A stretch of 64,000 nucleotides of DNA from Verrucomicrobiia bacterium. GTDB taxonomy: Bacteria > Verrucomicrobiota > Verrucomicrobiia > Verrucomicrobiales > Akkermansiaceae. Position numbers and translations under genes: made by a program. Under the pieces are notes generated by a model. The model did not search any database. It was not told where the DNA came from and saw only the letters and a list, made by a program, of their open reading frames with translations. The stretch covers positions 1 through 64,000 of the forward strand of contig JAUIGV010000021.1 in the NCBI GenBank assembly GCA_030432565.1. The letters are read 5' to 3'. Positions 1 through 8,200 of the stretch are shown here, in pieces (position 1 is the first letter of the stretch; every line of letters starts with the position of its first letter).

Positions 1-1
1 G

Positions 2-55
2 GCCAAGACGGTCAGACTTCAGAAGCGAACAATTCTCGTTAATACGATCAGTCAT
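2..55 (-). CDS. N-terminal fragment of a protein cut by the window edge
   Basis: An ATG at 55 opens 18 codons (beginning MTDRINENC) that run off the left edge without a stop. Too little is present to name it. The start codon lies inside the left arm of the inverted repeat at 44-80, so the repeat could act on this gene's transcription or translation. An AGGA lies about 12 nt upstream of the ATG, a weak ribosome-binding candidate. It could equally be a chance opening. Confidence 0.3.
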   Translation of the reverse strand, partial: MTDRINENCSLLKSDRLG

Positions 56-80
56 ATCCGGTGATCCTATGACTGATCGT
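44..80. repeat. 13-bp perfect inverted repeat, possible operator
   Basis: ACGATCAGTCATA (44-56) is the exact reverse complement of TATGACTGATCGT (68-80), with an 11-nt spacer. There is no following T-tract, so it is not a typical intrinsic terminator. It covers the start codon of the minus-strand gene at the left edge, which suits a dimeric repressor site or an mRNA hairpin over a start codon. No second copy was noticed elsewhere in the window. Confidence 0.55.
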
Positions 81-109
81 CCCTACAGCTCAATCATCGT
101 CGATAGGTG

Positions 110-175
110 CTACGCGTGACGCTTACGTCTATCCATCAATCGGGAGTTGATCAACGAGACCTCTTCCTCCGACAT
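110..175 (-). CDS. Possible 21-residue small ORF
   Basis: ATG at 175 to TAG at 110 encodes MSEEEVSLINSRLMDRRKRHA, acidic at the start and basic at the end. A G-rich stretch (GGGGGA) sits just upstream of the ATG. It lies in the 214-bp gap downstream of the alkylation-repair gene and upstream of the left-edge gene, on the same strand. It may be a real small protein, a decayed 5-prime end of a longer gene, or chance; there is no family match I recognise. Confidence 0.2.
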   Translation of the reverse strand: MSEEEVSLINSRLMDRRKRHA

Positions 176-214
176 TTCCCCCAACAGGGTAGATTTTTCT
201 TGGAATAGAGCCAA

Positions 215-922
215 TTAACAGCGGGCGAATCTCTTCTTCTTACCAATCCGGCCCATCTTCTCGATCTTTTCGATGTAAGCCAAGGCATCGGGCGTCTTGC
301 AAGCTGTGTCACCTTGATTCACTTCGACCACCCCGATCTTCCGGGCCAGCTTCTTTGCCAATCCGGTCACTTCCGGCAAATAGCTTCCTGCTGAAATCAA
401 AAATCCATTCATGGCAGCCTTCACTTCATTGGGTTCGGTGTGAATCTCCAGCGACACTCGTTTGAGCAGAGTCTCAATCTCATTCGTATCAACGCCATCG
501 TTATCAGCGATGGAAAGATAGTGGGACAAAGTCTGCCAGCCTGCAGCTGCAATAAGCTCTTTTTCGGACTCGATCCACTTCCGGCCCAGAGCCAAACCAT
601 GCCTCGATTCCGCAGCCAGTGCCGCCACTGTGGTCCCCGAGATTAGTGCCCAGGTTGCTTCATTCACCCAACGGTCAAGCTCCTCTTCGGTCACCTTCTC
701 CGAATCAGCGATCAAACCCGCGAGATACATCGCGTCGGAATTTCCCGTGCCATAAAGCGCCAGTGCGATGTCGTGATCGTTCTTGAGTTCCTTTCGAAGC
801 CCCTTGAGGTCCCCGATCTTCACCCCGAAAAACGGTTCCACCGCACCGTGACGCAAGAGAGTCTTCTTGGTCTGCTCGTTTCCGAGAGACTCCAATTCGG
901 CCATTACTTCACCAACAGTCAT
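215..922 (-). CDS. DNA alkylation repair family protein (AlkD-like HEAT repeats)
   Basis: This 235-residue protein looks like the DNA_alkylation_repair family, an all-helical HEAT-repeat fold whose characterised member AlkD excises alkylated purines. The family-typical stretches are all here: FFGVKIGDLKGLRK near the N-terminus, ADSEKVTEEELDRWV in the middle, and HTEPNEVKAAMNGFLISAG then VNQGDTACKTPDALAYIEK before a basic tail GRIGKKKRFARC. The ATG at 922 is preferred because an upstream GTG-type extension would overlap the preceding gene, and it falls 5 bp after that gene's stop. This subgroup differs from true AlkD, and the middle segment lacks the conserved Trp-Asp seen in some relatives, so glycosylase activity is inferred only. 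Confidence 0.8.
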   Translation of the reverse strand: MTVGEVMAELESLGNEQTKKTLLRHGAVEPFFGVKIGDLKGLRKELKNDHDIALALYGTGNSDAMYLAGLIADSEKVTEEELDRWVNEATWALISGTTVAALAAESRHGLALGRKWIESEKELIAAAGWQTLSHYLSIADNDGVDTNEIETLLKRVSLEIHTEPNEVKAAMNGFLISAGSYLPEVTGLAKKLARKIGVVEVNQGDTACKTPDALAYIEKIEKMGRIGKKKRFARC

Positions 923-927
923 GTCTG

Positions 928-1224
928 CTAAAGCTGATACTCTCCGTCCTCGTCCGTGCCATACCATCCAAGTTCCCGAAATGCCGTAATGATTGGAATC
1001 TCAAGATGCTCGTCTTCACCTTCCGCAAATTCGATCGTGGCAGAGCGGGTCATGCCTCGTTCGGAAGCAATACTGATGACAGTCTTGTTGGGCGGAAGAT
1101 TGATCCAGTCACCCCAATCCTTCTGATCATGCTTGGGCTCGAGCCCTTGATCATGCAACGAGGAAATCACTTGCTTGATTGATGAGGCTTTTTCGGTTTC
1201 GGGAATATGTAAAACGGTTTCCAT
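928..1224 (-). CDS. Small protein of unknown function paired with the AlkD-like gene
   Basis: A 98-residue, acidic, soluble protein with no signal peptide or membrane segment. It begins METVLHIPETEKASS and ends GWYGTDEDGEYQL. Its stop lies 5 bp before the ATG of the alkylation-repair gene, so the two are probably co-transcribed. The ATG at 1224 is chosen over a longer start at 1248, which adds only eight residues. I do not recognise the family. The alternating hydrophobic pattern in the middle (KTVISIASERG, SATIEFAEG) suggests a small alpha/beta fold. Confidence 0.6.
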   Translation of the reverse strand: METVLHIPETEKASSIKQVISSLHDQGLEPKHDQKDWGDWINLPPNKTVISIASERGMTRSATIEFAEGEDEHLEIPIITAFRELGWYGTDEDGEYQL

Positions 1225-1290
1225 GTCAATGTGTGCTACGCATAGCATCCCCGATGAACACAGCCCGCGGCAAGAGCGAAAGGCACCAAC

Positions 1291-2439
1291 TTAAACTTTT
1301 ATCCAGGAACCAGCCTTGTGGCTCTCCCAGGACTTGGCCGCGAGATCGACTCCTTTGGCCCCTTCCCTGAGAGTCCACGGAAACGGTTCGTCCCGCGCGA
1401 CGTGCTTAAGAAAAATTTCCCATTGAATCTTGAAGGCATTGTCGCAAGGCCCGGGATCAACAATATCCCAATTCGCGTAGTAATCGATCGGACTGTCCAC
1501 ATCAGGATTCCAGACCGGCCGGGGAGTGTTTTCCAGACTCTGGGCCCAGCACTTGCGCAACCCCACGATCGCGCTTCCCTTGGTTCCATCCACCTGCATG
1601 GTGAGGAGATCATCCCGACGCACCCTGACATCCCACGATGAGTTGAACTGGCAGACCACTCCGGTTTTGGTCTTGAACAGGGCATAGGCCGAATCATCGG
1701 CGGTGCACTTGTACGGATTTCCATCCTCCCCAATTCGCTCCGGCAAATGAGTCGCGGCATGTGTGAAAACCTCGGTAATTTCGCCAAAGAGATTATCGAT
1801 GACGTAGCGCCAATGACAATGCATGTCGATAATGATCCCTCCGCCATCTTCCTCACGGTAATTCCAACTCGGGCGCTGTGCGGCCTGGCCCTCATCGTGC
1901 CCGGAAAATACCCAGTAGCCGAACTCGCCGCGCACCGAAAGAATCTCACCAAAGAACCCTTCGTCGCGCAGTTTCAAAAATGACTGAATTCCCGGCAGCC
2001 AAAGCTTGTCCTGCACCGTTCCATTCTTCACTCCGGCAGCCTCGGCAACCTCTGCAATGCGAAAAGCTTCAGCAGGATCAACCGCCGTCGGCTTCTCACA
2101 ATAAATGTGTTTACCGGCTGCAATCGCCCGCTCCAAAAAACCAACGCGATAGGGAGTCCCTGAGGCGTCGAAAAAAACCGAATACGAACTATCCGCAAGC
2201 ACCGCGTCAAGATCCGTGGAATATTTCTCCACTCCATGCTCGGCAGCGAGCGCCTTTAACTTCTCTTCATTCCGGCCGGTCAAAATCGGATCCGGCATGA
2301 GTCGCGTGCCATCATCCAACTCGACACCACCCTGGGCACGGATTGCCAAAATCGACCGAACCAAGTGTTGATTCGTCCCCATGCGTCCGGTGACGCCATT
2401 CATGATGATCCCGATTCTCCCGGTATTTTCAGTATTCAT
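1291..2439 (-). CDS. Gfo/Idh/MocA family NAD(P)-dependent oxidoreductase
   Basis: A 382-residue dehydrogenase of the Gfo/Idh/MocA family, which oxidise or epimerise sugars, inositols and sugar acids using a tightly held nicotinamide cofactor. A Rossmann start (RIGIIMNGVTGRMG, a slightly unusual glycine spacing) spans residues 8-21. The family Glu-Lys-Pro motif is at E115-K116-P117 (HIYCEKPTAVDP), with the Lys usually acting in catalysis. The C-terminal alpha/beta domain carries GGGIIIDMHCHWRYVID, placing His residues near the substrate. Its ATG overlaps the upstream isomerase stop by 4 bp (ATGA), so the two are translationally coupled. As the last gene of the CotH-DapA-LacI-isomerase unit it probably works on a sugar or ketose; the substrate cannot be read from sequence. 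Confidence 0.88.
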   Translation of the reverse strand: MNTENTGRIGIIMNGVTGRMGTNQHLVRSILAIRAQGGVELDDGTRLMPDPILTGRNEEKLKALAAEHGVEKYSTDLDAVLADSSYSVFFDASGTPYRVGFLERAIAAGKHIYCEKPTAVDPAEAFRIAEVAEAAGVKNGTVQDKLWLPGIQSFLKLRDEGFFGEILSVRGEFGYWVFSGHDEGQAAQRPSWNYREEDGGGIIIDMHCHWRYVIDNLFGEITEVFTHAATHLPERIGEDGNPYKCTADDSAYALFKTKTGVVCQFNSSWDVRVRRDDLLTMQVDGTKGSAIVGLRKCWAQSLENTPRPVWNPDVDSPIDYYANWDIVDPGPCDNAFKIQWEIFLKHVARDEPFPWTLREGAKGVDLAAKSWESHKAGSWIKV

Positions 2440-3260
2440 AGTGATTGATAAATTTTGTCGTATGCGTGAAGGATTTCGTCGAGAAACTCCTGTTGATCCC
2501 GTTCCCACCACTTGGAGGAAAAAATCTCCACCTCACGGGAGCCCTCAAAGCCCGCATCCCTCATCATGACATCTATTCCATGGAGATCCGCGCACCCCTC
2601 TCCCATAATTCCTCGATCCAGAAGAAGGTGGCTTTGGTCGGGCTTAAAGTCGCAGATGTGATACGCGTCCAACCATCCGCCCCTCGCACAGCGTTGGATT
2701 TGCTCTGCCAGATCAAGCTCCCACCAGACGTGATAAACATCCAGGGCAATTCCCACGTTGTGATGATTGATTTCTTCGCAAAGATCATTCGCGACCTTGA
2801 GCGAGGGAATTGCAGAACGGTCGCCGGCATAAACAGGGTGCAGAGGCTCGACCAAAAGCTTCACCCCGTGGGATGCCGCCTCATCGGCCAGCGTCCCAAT
2901 CCCGTCGCGAATCTGCCCGTAATTCTCACGTGGATTTTGGCCAACGGTAGCCCCGCAAACCAAAACCAAGGACGGGAGCTCGAGAATTTCCGCCTCGCGA
3001 ATCAACTGACGATTTTCCTCAAGCGCATCTCTCCTCTCCTTTTCGGTCTCACCGGTAAAGAATCCTCCCCGAACGTACGAAATTCCCCGTAATCCCGCAT
3101 CACGCACCTGTCGTGCCACCGAGCAAAGATCTTCCCCCTCAACGGTCTCACGCCAAATCGAAATCCCTCCAATCCCGCGCCGGGCATATCCCTCGATACA
3201 TTCATCGATCGACCATGGCTTGGTCGTAAAAGTGTGAACAGCAAGATCCTGGTAATTCAT
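2436..3260 (-). CDS. Sugar phosphate isomerase/epimerase (xylose isomerase-like TIM barrel)
   Basis: A 274-residue TIM-barrel protein of the AP-endonuclease-2/IolE/xylose-isomerase-like superfamily. Candidate metal ligands are visible in family order: E138 (LLVEPLHP), D174 (GIALDVYHVWW), H201 (DAYHICDF) and E245 (REVEIFSSKW). Members isomerise, epimerise or dehydrate sugars and inosose-type keto compounds with a divalent metal. The gene begins 3 bp after the LacI gene and overlaps the dehydrogenase by 4 bp, the usual pairing of this family with Gfo/Idh/MocA enzymes. The pair suggests oxidation of a sugar followed or preceded by keto-sugar isomerisation; the actual substrate is unknown. Confidence 0.88.
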   Translation of the reverse strand: MNYQDLAVHTFTTKPWSIDECIEGYARRGIGGISIWRETVEGEDLCSVARQVRDAGLRGISYVRGGFFTGETEKERRDALEENRQLIREAEILELPSLVLVCGATVGQNPRENYGQIRDGIGTLADEAASHGVKLLVEPLHPVYAGDRSAIPSLKVANDLCEEINHHNVGIALDVYHVWWELDLAEQIQRCARGGWLDAYHICDFKPDQSHLLLDRGIMGEGCADLHGIDVMMRDAGFEGSREVEIFSSKWWERDQQEFLDEILHAYDKIYQSL

Positions 3261-3263
3261 CTT

Positions 3264-4268
3264 CTAGGTGGTCTCTCCGACCAGTAATTTTCCCTTAATC
3301 AGAAGGGCATTCGCCGTCTTCTCTCGCTGCACAATTTCAGACTGAAGCGAACGCCCTACTTCACGGGCGAGTCTAAAAATTGAAAGATCAACCGACGTCA
3401 GCTTGGGATGGGAAATCTCATGAATGGGACCGCAATCACAGCCGGTCACCTTCGCCTCTCCGGGAATTTGCAAACCAAGCGATCTCAATTGCTGCATGAG
3501 AATGATACCCACGACATCGTTGAATCCCACAAAAGTGCGAACCCCGCGATCATAAAGCGCTTTCACATGATCGGTCGTGATCCCGCCAGGCCCCTCCACC
3601 TTCGATTGATCAGCCGGGGGATCAAACTCAATTCCATGCTCCAAACATCCTTCCGCGAATCCGTTTAAGCGGGCACGGGTAAGGTCGCCAAAACCGCCAT
3701 AATAAACATAACAGCAATCTCCTCTCACACCACGCCCGGCGAGGTGCCCCGCAAGTTGCTTCATGGCATCATGGTGATCACTGACAACATGCCTCACCCC
3801 GCGCACCATTCGGTTCAAGACCACACAAGCGGCTCCTCTCTCCTGAATCTCGTCCACAACGCGGCTCGAAGGGCGGTGGAAGGCAAAAACAAATCCGTCC
3901 ACCTCTCCACCTTTCTTGTGGGGAAACGGAAGATAGTCGTCCGAGGACGTTTCGACGATCAAGTTAGCCACCGACGGCAGAAGTCCTTCGCGCAAACCAT
4001 CGGCAAGAGTGGTGAAATTATAAAACAATTGGGTGCTTCTCTCCTTTGCCGGAGGCAGCACCAACTTGATCGTGAGGATTGATCTCTCAGCGTGGCGCTT
4101 CTGGGAGCGCCTGATGTAACCAAGCTCATGGGCGATGGCTTCAACGTGCGACCGGACATCCTCCCCAATCAACATTGATCCACCCAGGGCCCGGGAAACC
4201 GTCGCCTTGGAGACGCCCGCTTTCTCGGCAACCTTGGCCATCGTCACTTTTTCAACCGTCTTGCCCAT
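3264..4268 (-). CDS. LacI family transcriptional regulator
   Basis: A 334-residue repressor. The N-terminus holds the LacI helix-turn-helix (VTMAKVAEKAGVSKATVSRA), followed by the hinge region and a periplasmic-binding-protein-like effector domain ending with the family segment PKLTSVDLSIFRLAREVG. The ATG at 4268 follows the stop of the upstream lyase gene by 2 bp; a longer start inside that gene is less likely, and an ATG at 4241 would still keep the helix-turn-helix. It sits inside the operon it most plausibly controls, implying autoregulation with a sugar or sugar-acid effector. I found no convincing LacI-type operator palindrome upstream of the first gene. Confidence 0.9.
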   Translation of the reverse strand: MGKTVEKVTMAKVAEKAGVSKATVSRALGGSMLIGEDVRSHVEAIAHELGYIRRSQKRHAERSILTIKLVLPPAKERSTQLFYNFTTLADGLREGLLPSVANLIVETSSDDYLPFPHKKGGEVDGFVFAFHRPSSRVVDEIQERGAACVVLNRMVRGVRHVVSDHHDAMKQLAGHLAGRGVRGDCCYVYYGGFGDLTRARLNGFAEGCLEHGIEFDPPADQSKVEGPGGITTDHVKALYDRGVRTFVGFNDVVGIILMQQLRSLGLQIPGEAKVTGCDCGPIHEISHPKLTSVDLSIFRLAREVGRSLQSEIVQREKTANALLIKGKLLVGETT

Positions 4269-4270
4269 TT

Positions 4271-5215
4271 CTAAAAGTAGCCCAATCTCTTGGCGCAGTC
4301 TCTCATGATCTCCACCTCCCATTCAGGTCGGCGGGGACAGCGTTTGTGAGGTTCACTGGTTGGAATGCGTCCCAGAAGGTGCTGAAAAACCGCACAGCTG
4401 TGCTTGTAGGCCGGGACGGAATCGCGAAAACCAACGTTTCCAAGATACTGCAAGGCATCGTTCAGCTCAAAATAATCCGCGTCATTCGAAGCCCACAACC
4501 GGTCGCGCTCGGCAAACTTCTCCGGACAAAAGGCAGCAAGCCCCAAAAGATAATCAGAACCGTATTCAATCATATCGATTCCAAGATCGTTCCCGGTATA
4601 AATACGGAAATCAGGTCTGACTTCATCACGCAAAGCGAGTCGCTTCAATTCCTCACCCCGACTGAGTGAAGAATGCTTGATCCCCTTCAGAGCAGGAATG
4701 CCCATCAAACCACGAATGACATCTTCGCTGTAGATCATACCATTGGGCGCAAACATCCGGCCCAACTCAAATCCAAGAACAGATTCATAGGGCTCGCAAA
4801 CCCTGTCATAAAGCTCGACGATCTCCTCCGCAGTCCACTGGTGAAAACGGGTCGTTTGAAAAAGAATCGGCGTTCCACCCCGCTCGGCAATAGCATCAGC
4901 CCCCCTCCGGTAAAGGTCGATCAAATCGCCCTCCAACCCCTCCACAAAAACCCCCGCGACAAAGGGCCGGTCAGGACCAAGCGCTTCCCGCGTCCAATCC
5001 AGCACCTGGGAACGTTCGTCGTCCGAAAGATAATTGGCATAACCGGTATCCATGTTCACCGCACATTTGAGACCCGCCTCCTCCGTCCGCTTCACCGCAG
5101 CCTGAAAGGCTTCCCGCGCCATCGAACCATTTTCCTCGAAGGGAAGAAGACACGCCGCCATCCCCTCGGGCTTACGCCCCATTTTCCGCTGCTGCAATCG
5201 CTCGCTGAGATTCAT
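4271..5215 (-). CDS. DapA/NanA superfamily aldolase or dehydratase
   Basis: A 314-residue class I lyase of the dihydrodipicolinate synthase/N-acetylneuraminate lyase superfamily. The Schiff-base lysine is most likely K180 in GIPALKGIKHSSLSRG, with the barrel-start motif MAACLLPFEENGS at residues 20-31. The usual tyrosine of DapA (Y-Y-N-K-P region) is not present at the equivalent place, where PILFQTTRFHQW is read, so this is a divergent subfamily and not lysine biosynthesis. The ATG at 5215 is used; a TTG at 5242 would add nine residues. It lies just after the CotH gene and before the LacI gene in one unit, so retro-aldol cleavage or dehydration of a keto-deoxy sugar acid is a reasonable guess. 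Confidence 0.82.
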   Translation of the reverse strand: MNLSERLQQRKMGRKPEGMAACLLPFEENGSMAREAFQAAVKRTEEAGLKCAVNMDTGYANYLSDDERSQVLDWTREALGPDRPFVAGVFVEGLEGDLIDLYRRGADAIAERGGTPILFQTTRFHQWTAEEIVELYDRVCEPYESVLGFELGRMFAPNGMIYSEDVIRGLMGIPALKGIKHSSLSRGEELKRLALRDEVRPDFRIYTGNDLGIDMIEYGSDYLLGLAAFCPEKFAERDRLWASNDADYFELNDALQYLGNVGFRDSVPAYKHSCAVFQHLLGRIPTSEPHKRCPRRPEWEVEIMRDCAKRLGYF

Positions 5216-5253
5216 TGCGGGCAACTTATTTGCACGCAACAACTCCGCAAGCG

Positions 5254-8200
5254 TTAATTTGAGGAGATGACCCCGACTCTCAGGCGCATAAACCGGTTCA
5301 TAACATCTGTGACCGCCTGGCTATCGAAGACTTTGCGCAGAACGGTCCCATCAGCATTATCAGACGGATCTTCAACAAGTCCGGTTTGACTGACCCATTG
5401 GACCAGATCATCACAAGATTCAACGATTACCGTCAGATCGAGCGACTTGGCCTGGACTCGATGAGTCATCACCAGACGTTCGATGCCTTCCACTTGCTGG
5501 ATCGAAACTCCATAACCCAACTCCTCATCCGCCACCAAGGGATCCAACCCAAGAGCATACTCGAAGAGGGTACTCAATGAGTCACCATCAAAATCGGCAT
5601 GGTCGCCGGAGATTAGTGGATCATCCAACTGGGTATCGGTGAAATTCCGATACTTCCAAAACTGGTAAGTGAGCCCGGTCTCGCTTGAAACCAAACCGGG
5701 GTCGCCCCCAACCATCTGGCTCACTCCCCAGTTGCGGGCTACATCAAAATCATTAAAAGGAGTGCCTGCAGGATCGAGGACAACCAGCGAATGCCCCTGG
5801 TCATCGGCCACTGGAAACCAACCCCCATCGTAGGAAAACTCCAGGACATTCTCCCCCACCGCGTCGACAATCTGAATTGCTTCGCCACTATTGCTGAGGC
5901 TTCCCGCAAACTCTCCCGCAACCGGCAACCCGGCTCCAAATCGAAGCTCGAAAGCCGCTTGATTGGCGACAACCAAAAGCCGCTCCCCAGCCATCAGGTC
6001 GATCCCCGCACCGAGGGTCATTGTCACTCCGTCAATAAACTGAGCACCACCCAGGTCGAGGGTTTCCGAGCCCGTATTCACCAACTCGATAAACTCAAAG
6101 TCCGACGACGACAAATTTGGAATCGCAGCCAGCTCCGCAACAGTTGGGGCAGCTGGAGCATAAAGAATCTCCGCCACCCTCAAGGCCGACTGGGCAGGAG
6201 TGGGGTCCCCGGAGAAAGTTGCGGTATCGATGACGGTTCCCGCGTGATCTTTCAAGATAATGGTCTCCCCACGGGCAGAGAGCTGCCCTCGATAGCCGCT
6301 GACCAGATATCGCTTTTCATTGGCCTTTGGACTCACCGAGCGGGCCCGGAAACCCACCGCTTCGCGCCCCACATGCAACGTGCCATTTTGCGGGATCACT
6401 GCACCTGCCGGAAGGGTCATTGCGACACCGCCCGAGACTTCCCAACCGGAACAATCGACAGCAAAGTTATTGGGATTATTAAGAATGAAATATTCCCCAC
6501 TTTGGTCAGCCGAAGCACCGGAAGCGGCCGGATTGAAATCGACCACCCCAATATCGATTGATGGTGCGGCAGGTTGCAGGCCTGGCAATTCTCCCAGCCC
6601 GTATAGCTGGGCGCGTTTGGTTGGAATATACTCGTTCAAAATCCGGTTGGCGGCCGGACGCATCGCATTCATATTCCCCCAGGAACGCCATCTTTGGTAG
6701 TCGAGATCAGCATCATCCCCCCCTGACAACGGCGAGTCGTTGTTGGGATCAATCAAGGCAACCAGTTCGTTGACCCGCGTCGAGAGATAATTCACCGGAG
6801 CCGCCGGCGAACCATACAATTGGTCCATTAGGGTCCGTACCCGGCGCCTGAACATGTTATTTAAAACGGGATCATTAAAGACCAACTGCTTCATCCGGTT
6901 TGTTGGTCCGGCACGGAGATTATTGTTGGTGAAGACATCATCGAAATAGGCAGGCCCACTGCGCCAATTACGCCCAAGGCACAAATCAATATCCCAAACC
7001 AAGGGCCGCCATTCTCCGGTCTCGTTGGTATCACGGTAGACGTAGTAATTCTTATGCCCGTGGTCTCGATTATTGGTCATATCAATCGCCGCCAGATAGT
7101 TGATCAAGCCCGCGATATTCATGTGATCGTAACCATAGCGAAGCTTCGCTTCGCCGCTCAATCCAAGACCAGCCACCAGCGCAGCCAAGTCAGAATTATT
7201 TTCGTCCTTACGCGTCTTCTTGTTTACTCCGCTACTCGACGAATCGAGCCGGTTATACATCTTGTAAAGAGCACCCTCCCCGTCAAGACCAACCCTCTCG
7301 AGGTAGCGATCATCTCCATCTTCTATGAGATCTGCCGTACTAAAAAACCGCCCGTTCTGCTGAACCCGAACCGGAAAGGAGTAGTGGGCCGGGTGTCCCG
7401 CCATTCTCATAATTTCATAACCAATGGTATTTCGGGTTTTCGACTTATCAGCCCAGTTGGTGATCAGGTTGACATCCTTCGCCCGCCGTCCTCCCTCGTA
7501 GGGTAAAAAGCGTTCTCCCTTGTTGAAATCGAGATCAAAGCTCTTCTTGGGAAAACCACCGGTCGACTGCCCGTGCCGGTCGGCCTGAATATTGTCATAG
7601 AACTCGCCCCGGTAGTAAATCGAACCCCGGGAACCACTATTTGTTTCCGCGCCCGAAGGACTGGAAGTGAACCAATGAAGAACCGGCAAATTGGAACTGG
7701 CGACCGAGGGATCTTCAGCGATCGTCCCGTAGTATTGGGGCGAATCCCGCGGATCCGGGAATGGTGGAGCAACGGTCTCCACACCTGCCGAGTCTGCGGC
7801 CGTAACCTTCCAGCGCAACATCTGGCCCGCCGAAAGGCTGCTGGTTGGAATCACGGCCGTGTAGACTCCATCGCCTGCGACCGAATCGGATCCAGTGCCG
7901 TCATCAACCATGGGGAGAACCGACTCGGAACCATACATGATCCGCCAGGCGAGAGTGACCGAGGCCAACGGATTCAGGGTCGAAACGACATCAGCCTCAA
8001 TCACAAGTCCACCCGCTGCCGGATCGATCGGAGCCAAATCATTGGTCACCGTCCGGATAACCGGGCCCGGCTCCGAATCGCCTGCCGAATTCGCCTCGCC
8101 GGGTGTCGGGGTCGTAAAATAGGCCTCTTCCAGCGAACCGGTGACACGGGACCCCAAAAGCTCTGCGACAAAAAGCGCATCCGCATTGCCAATCGCCCGG

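Noticed and set aside
5791-6561. Long plus-strand open frame opposite the CotH gene
   Set aside because: The CotH and lamin-tail motifs fix the coding strand as minus; the antisense product shows no domain.
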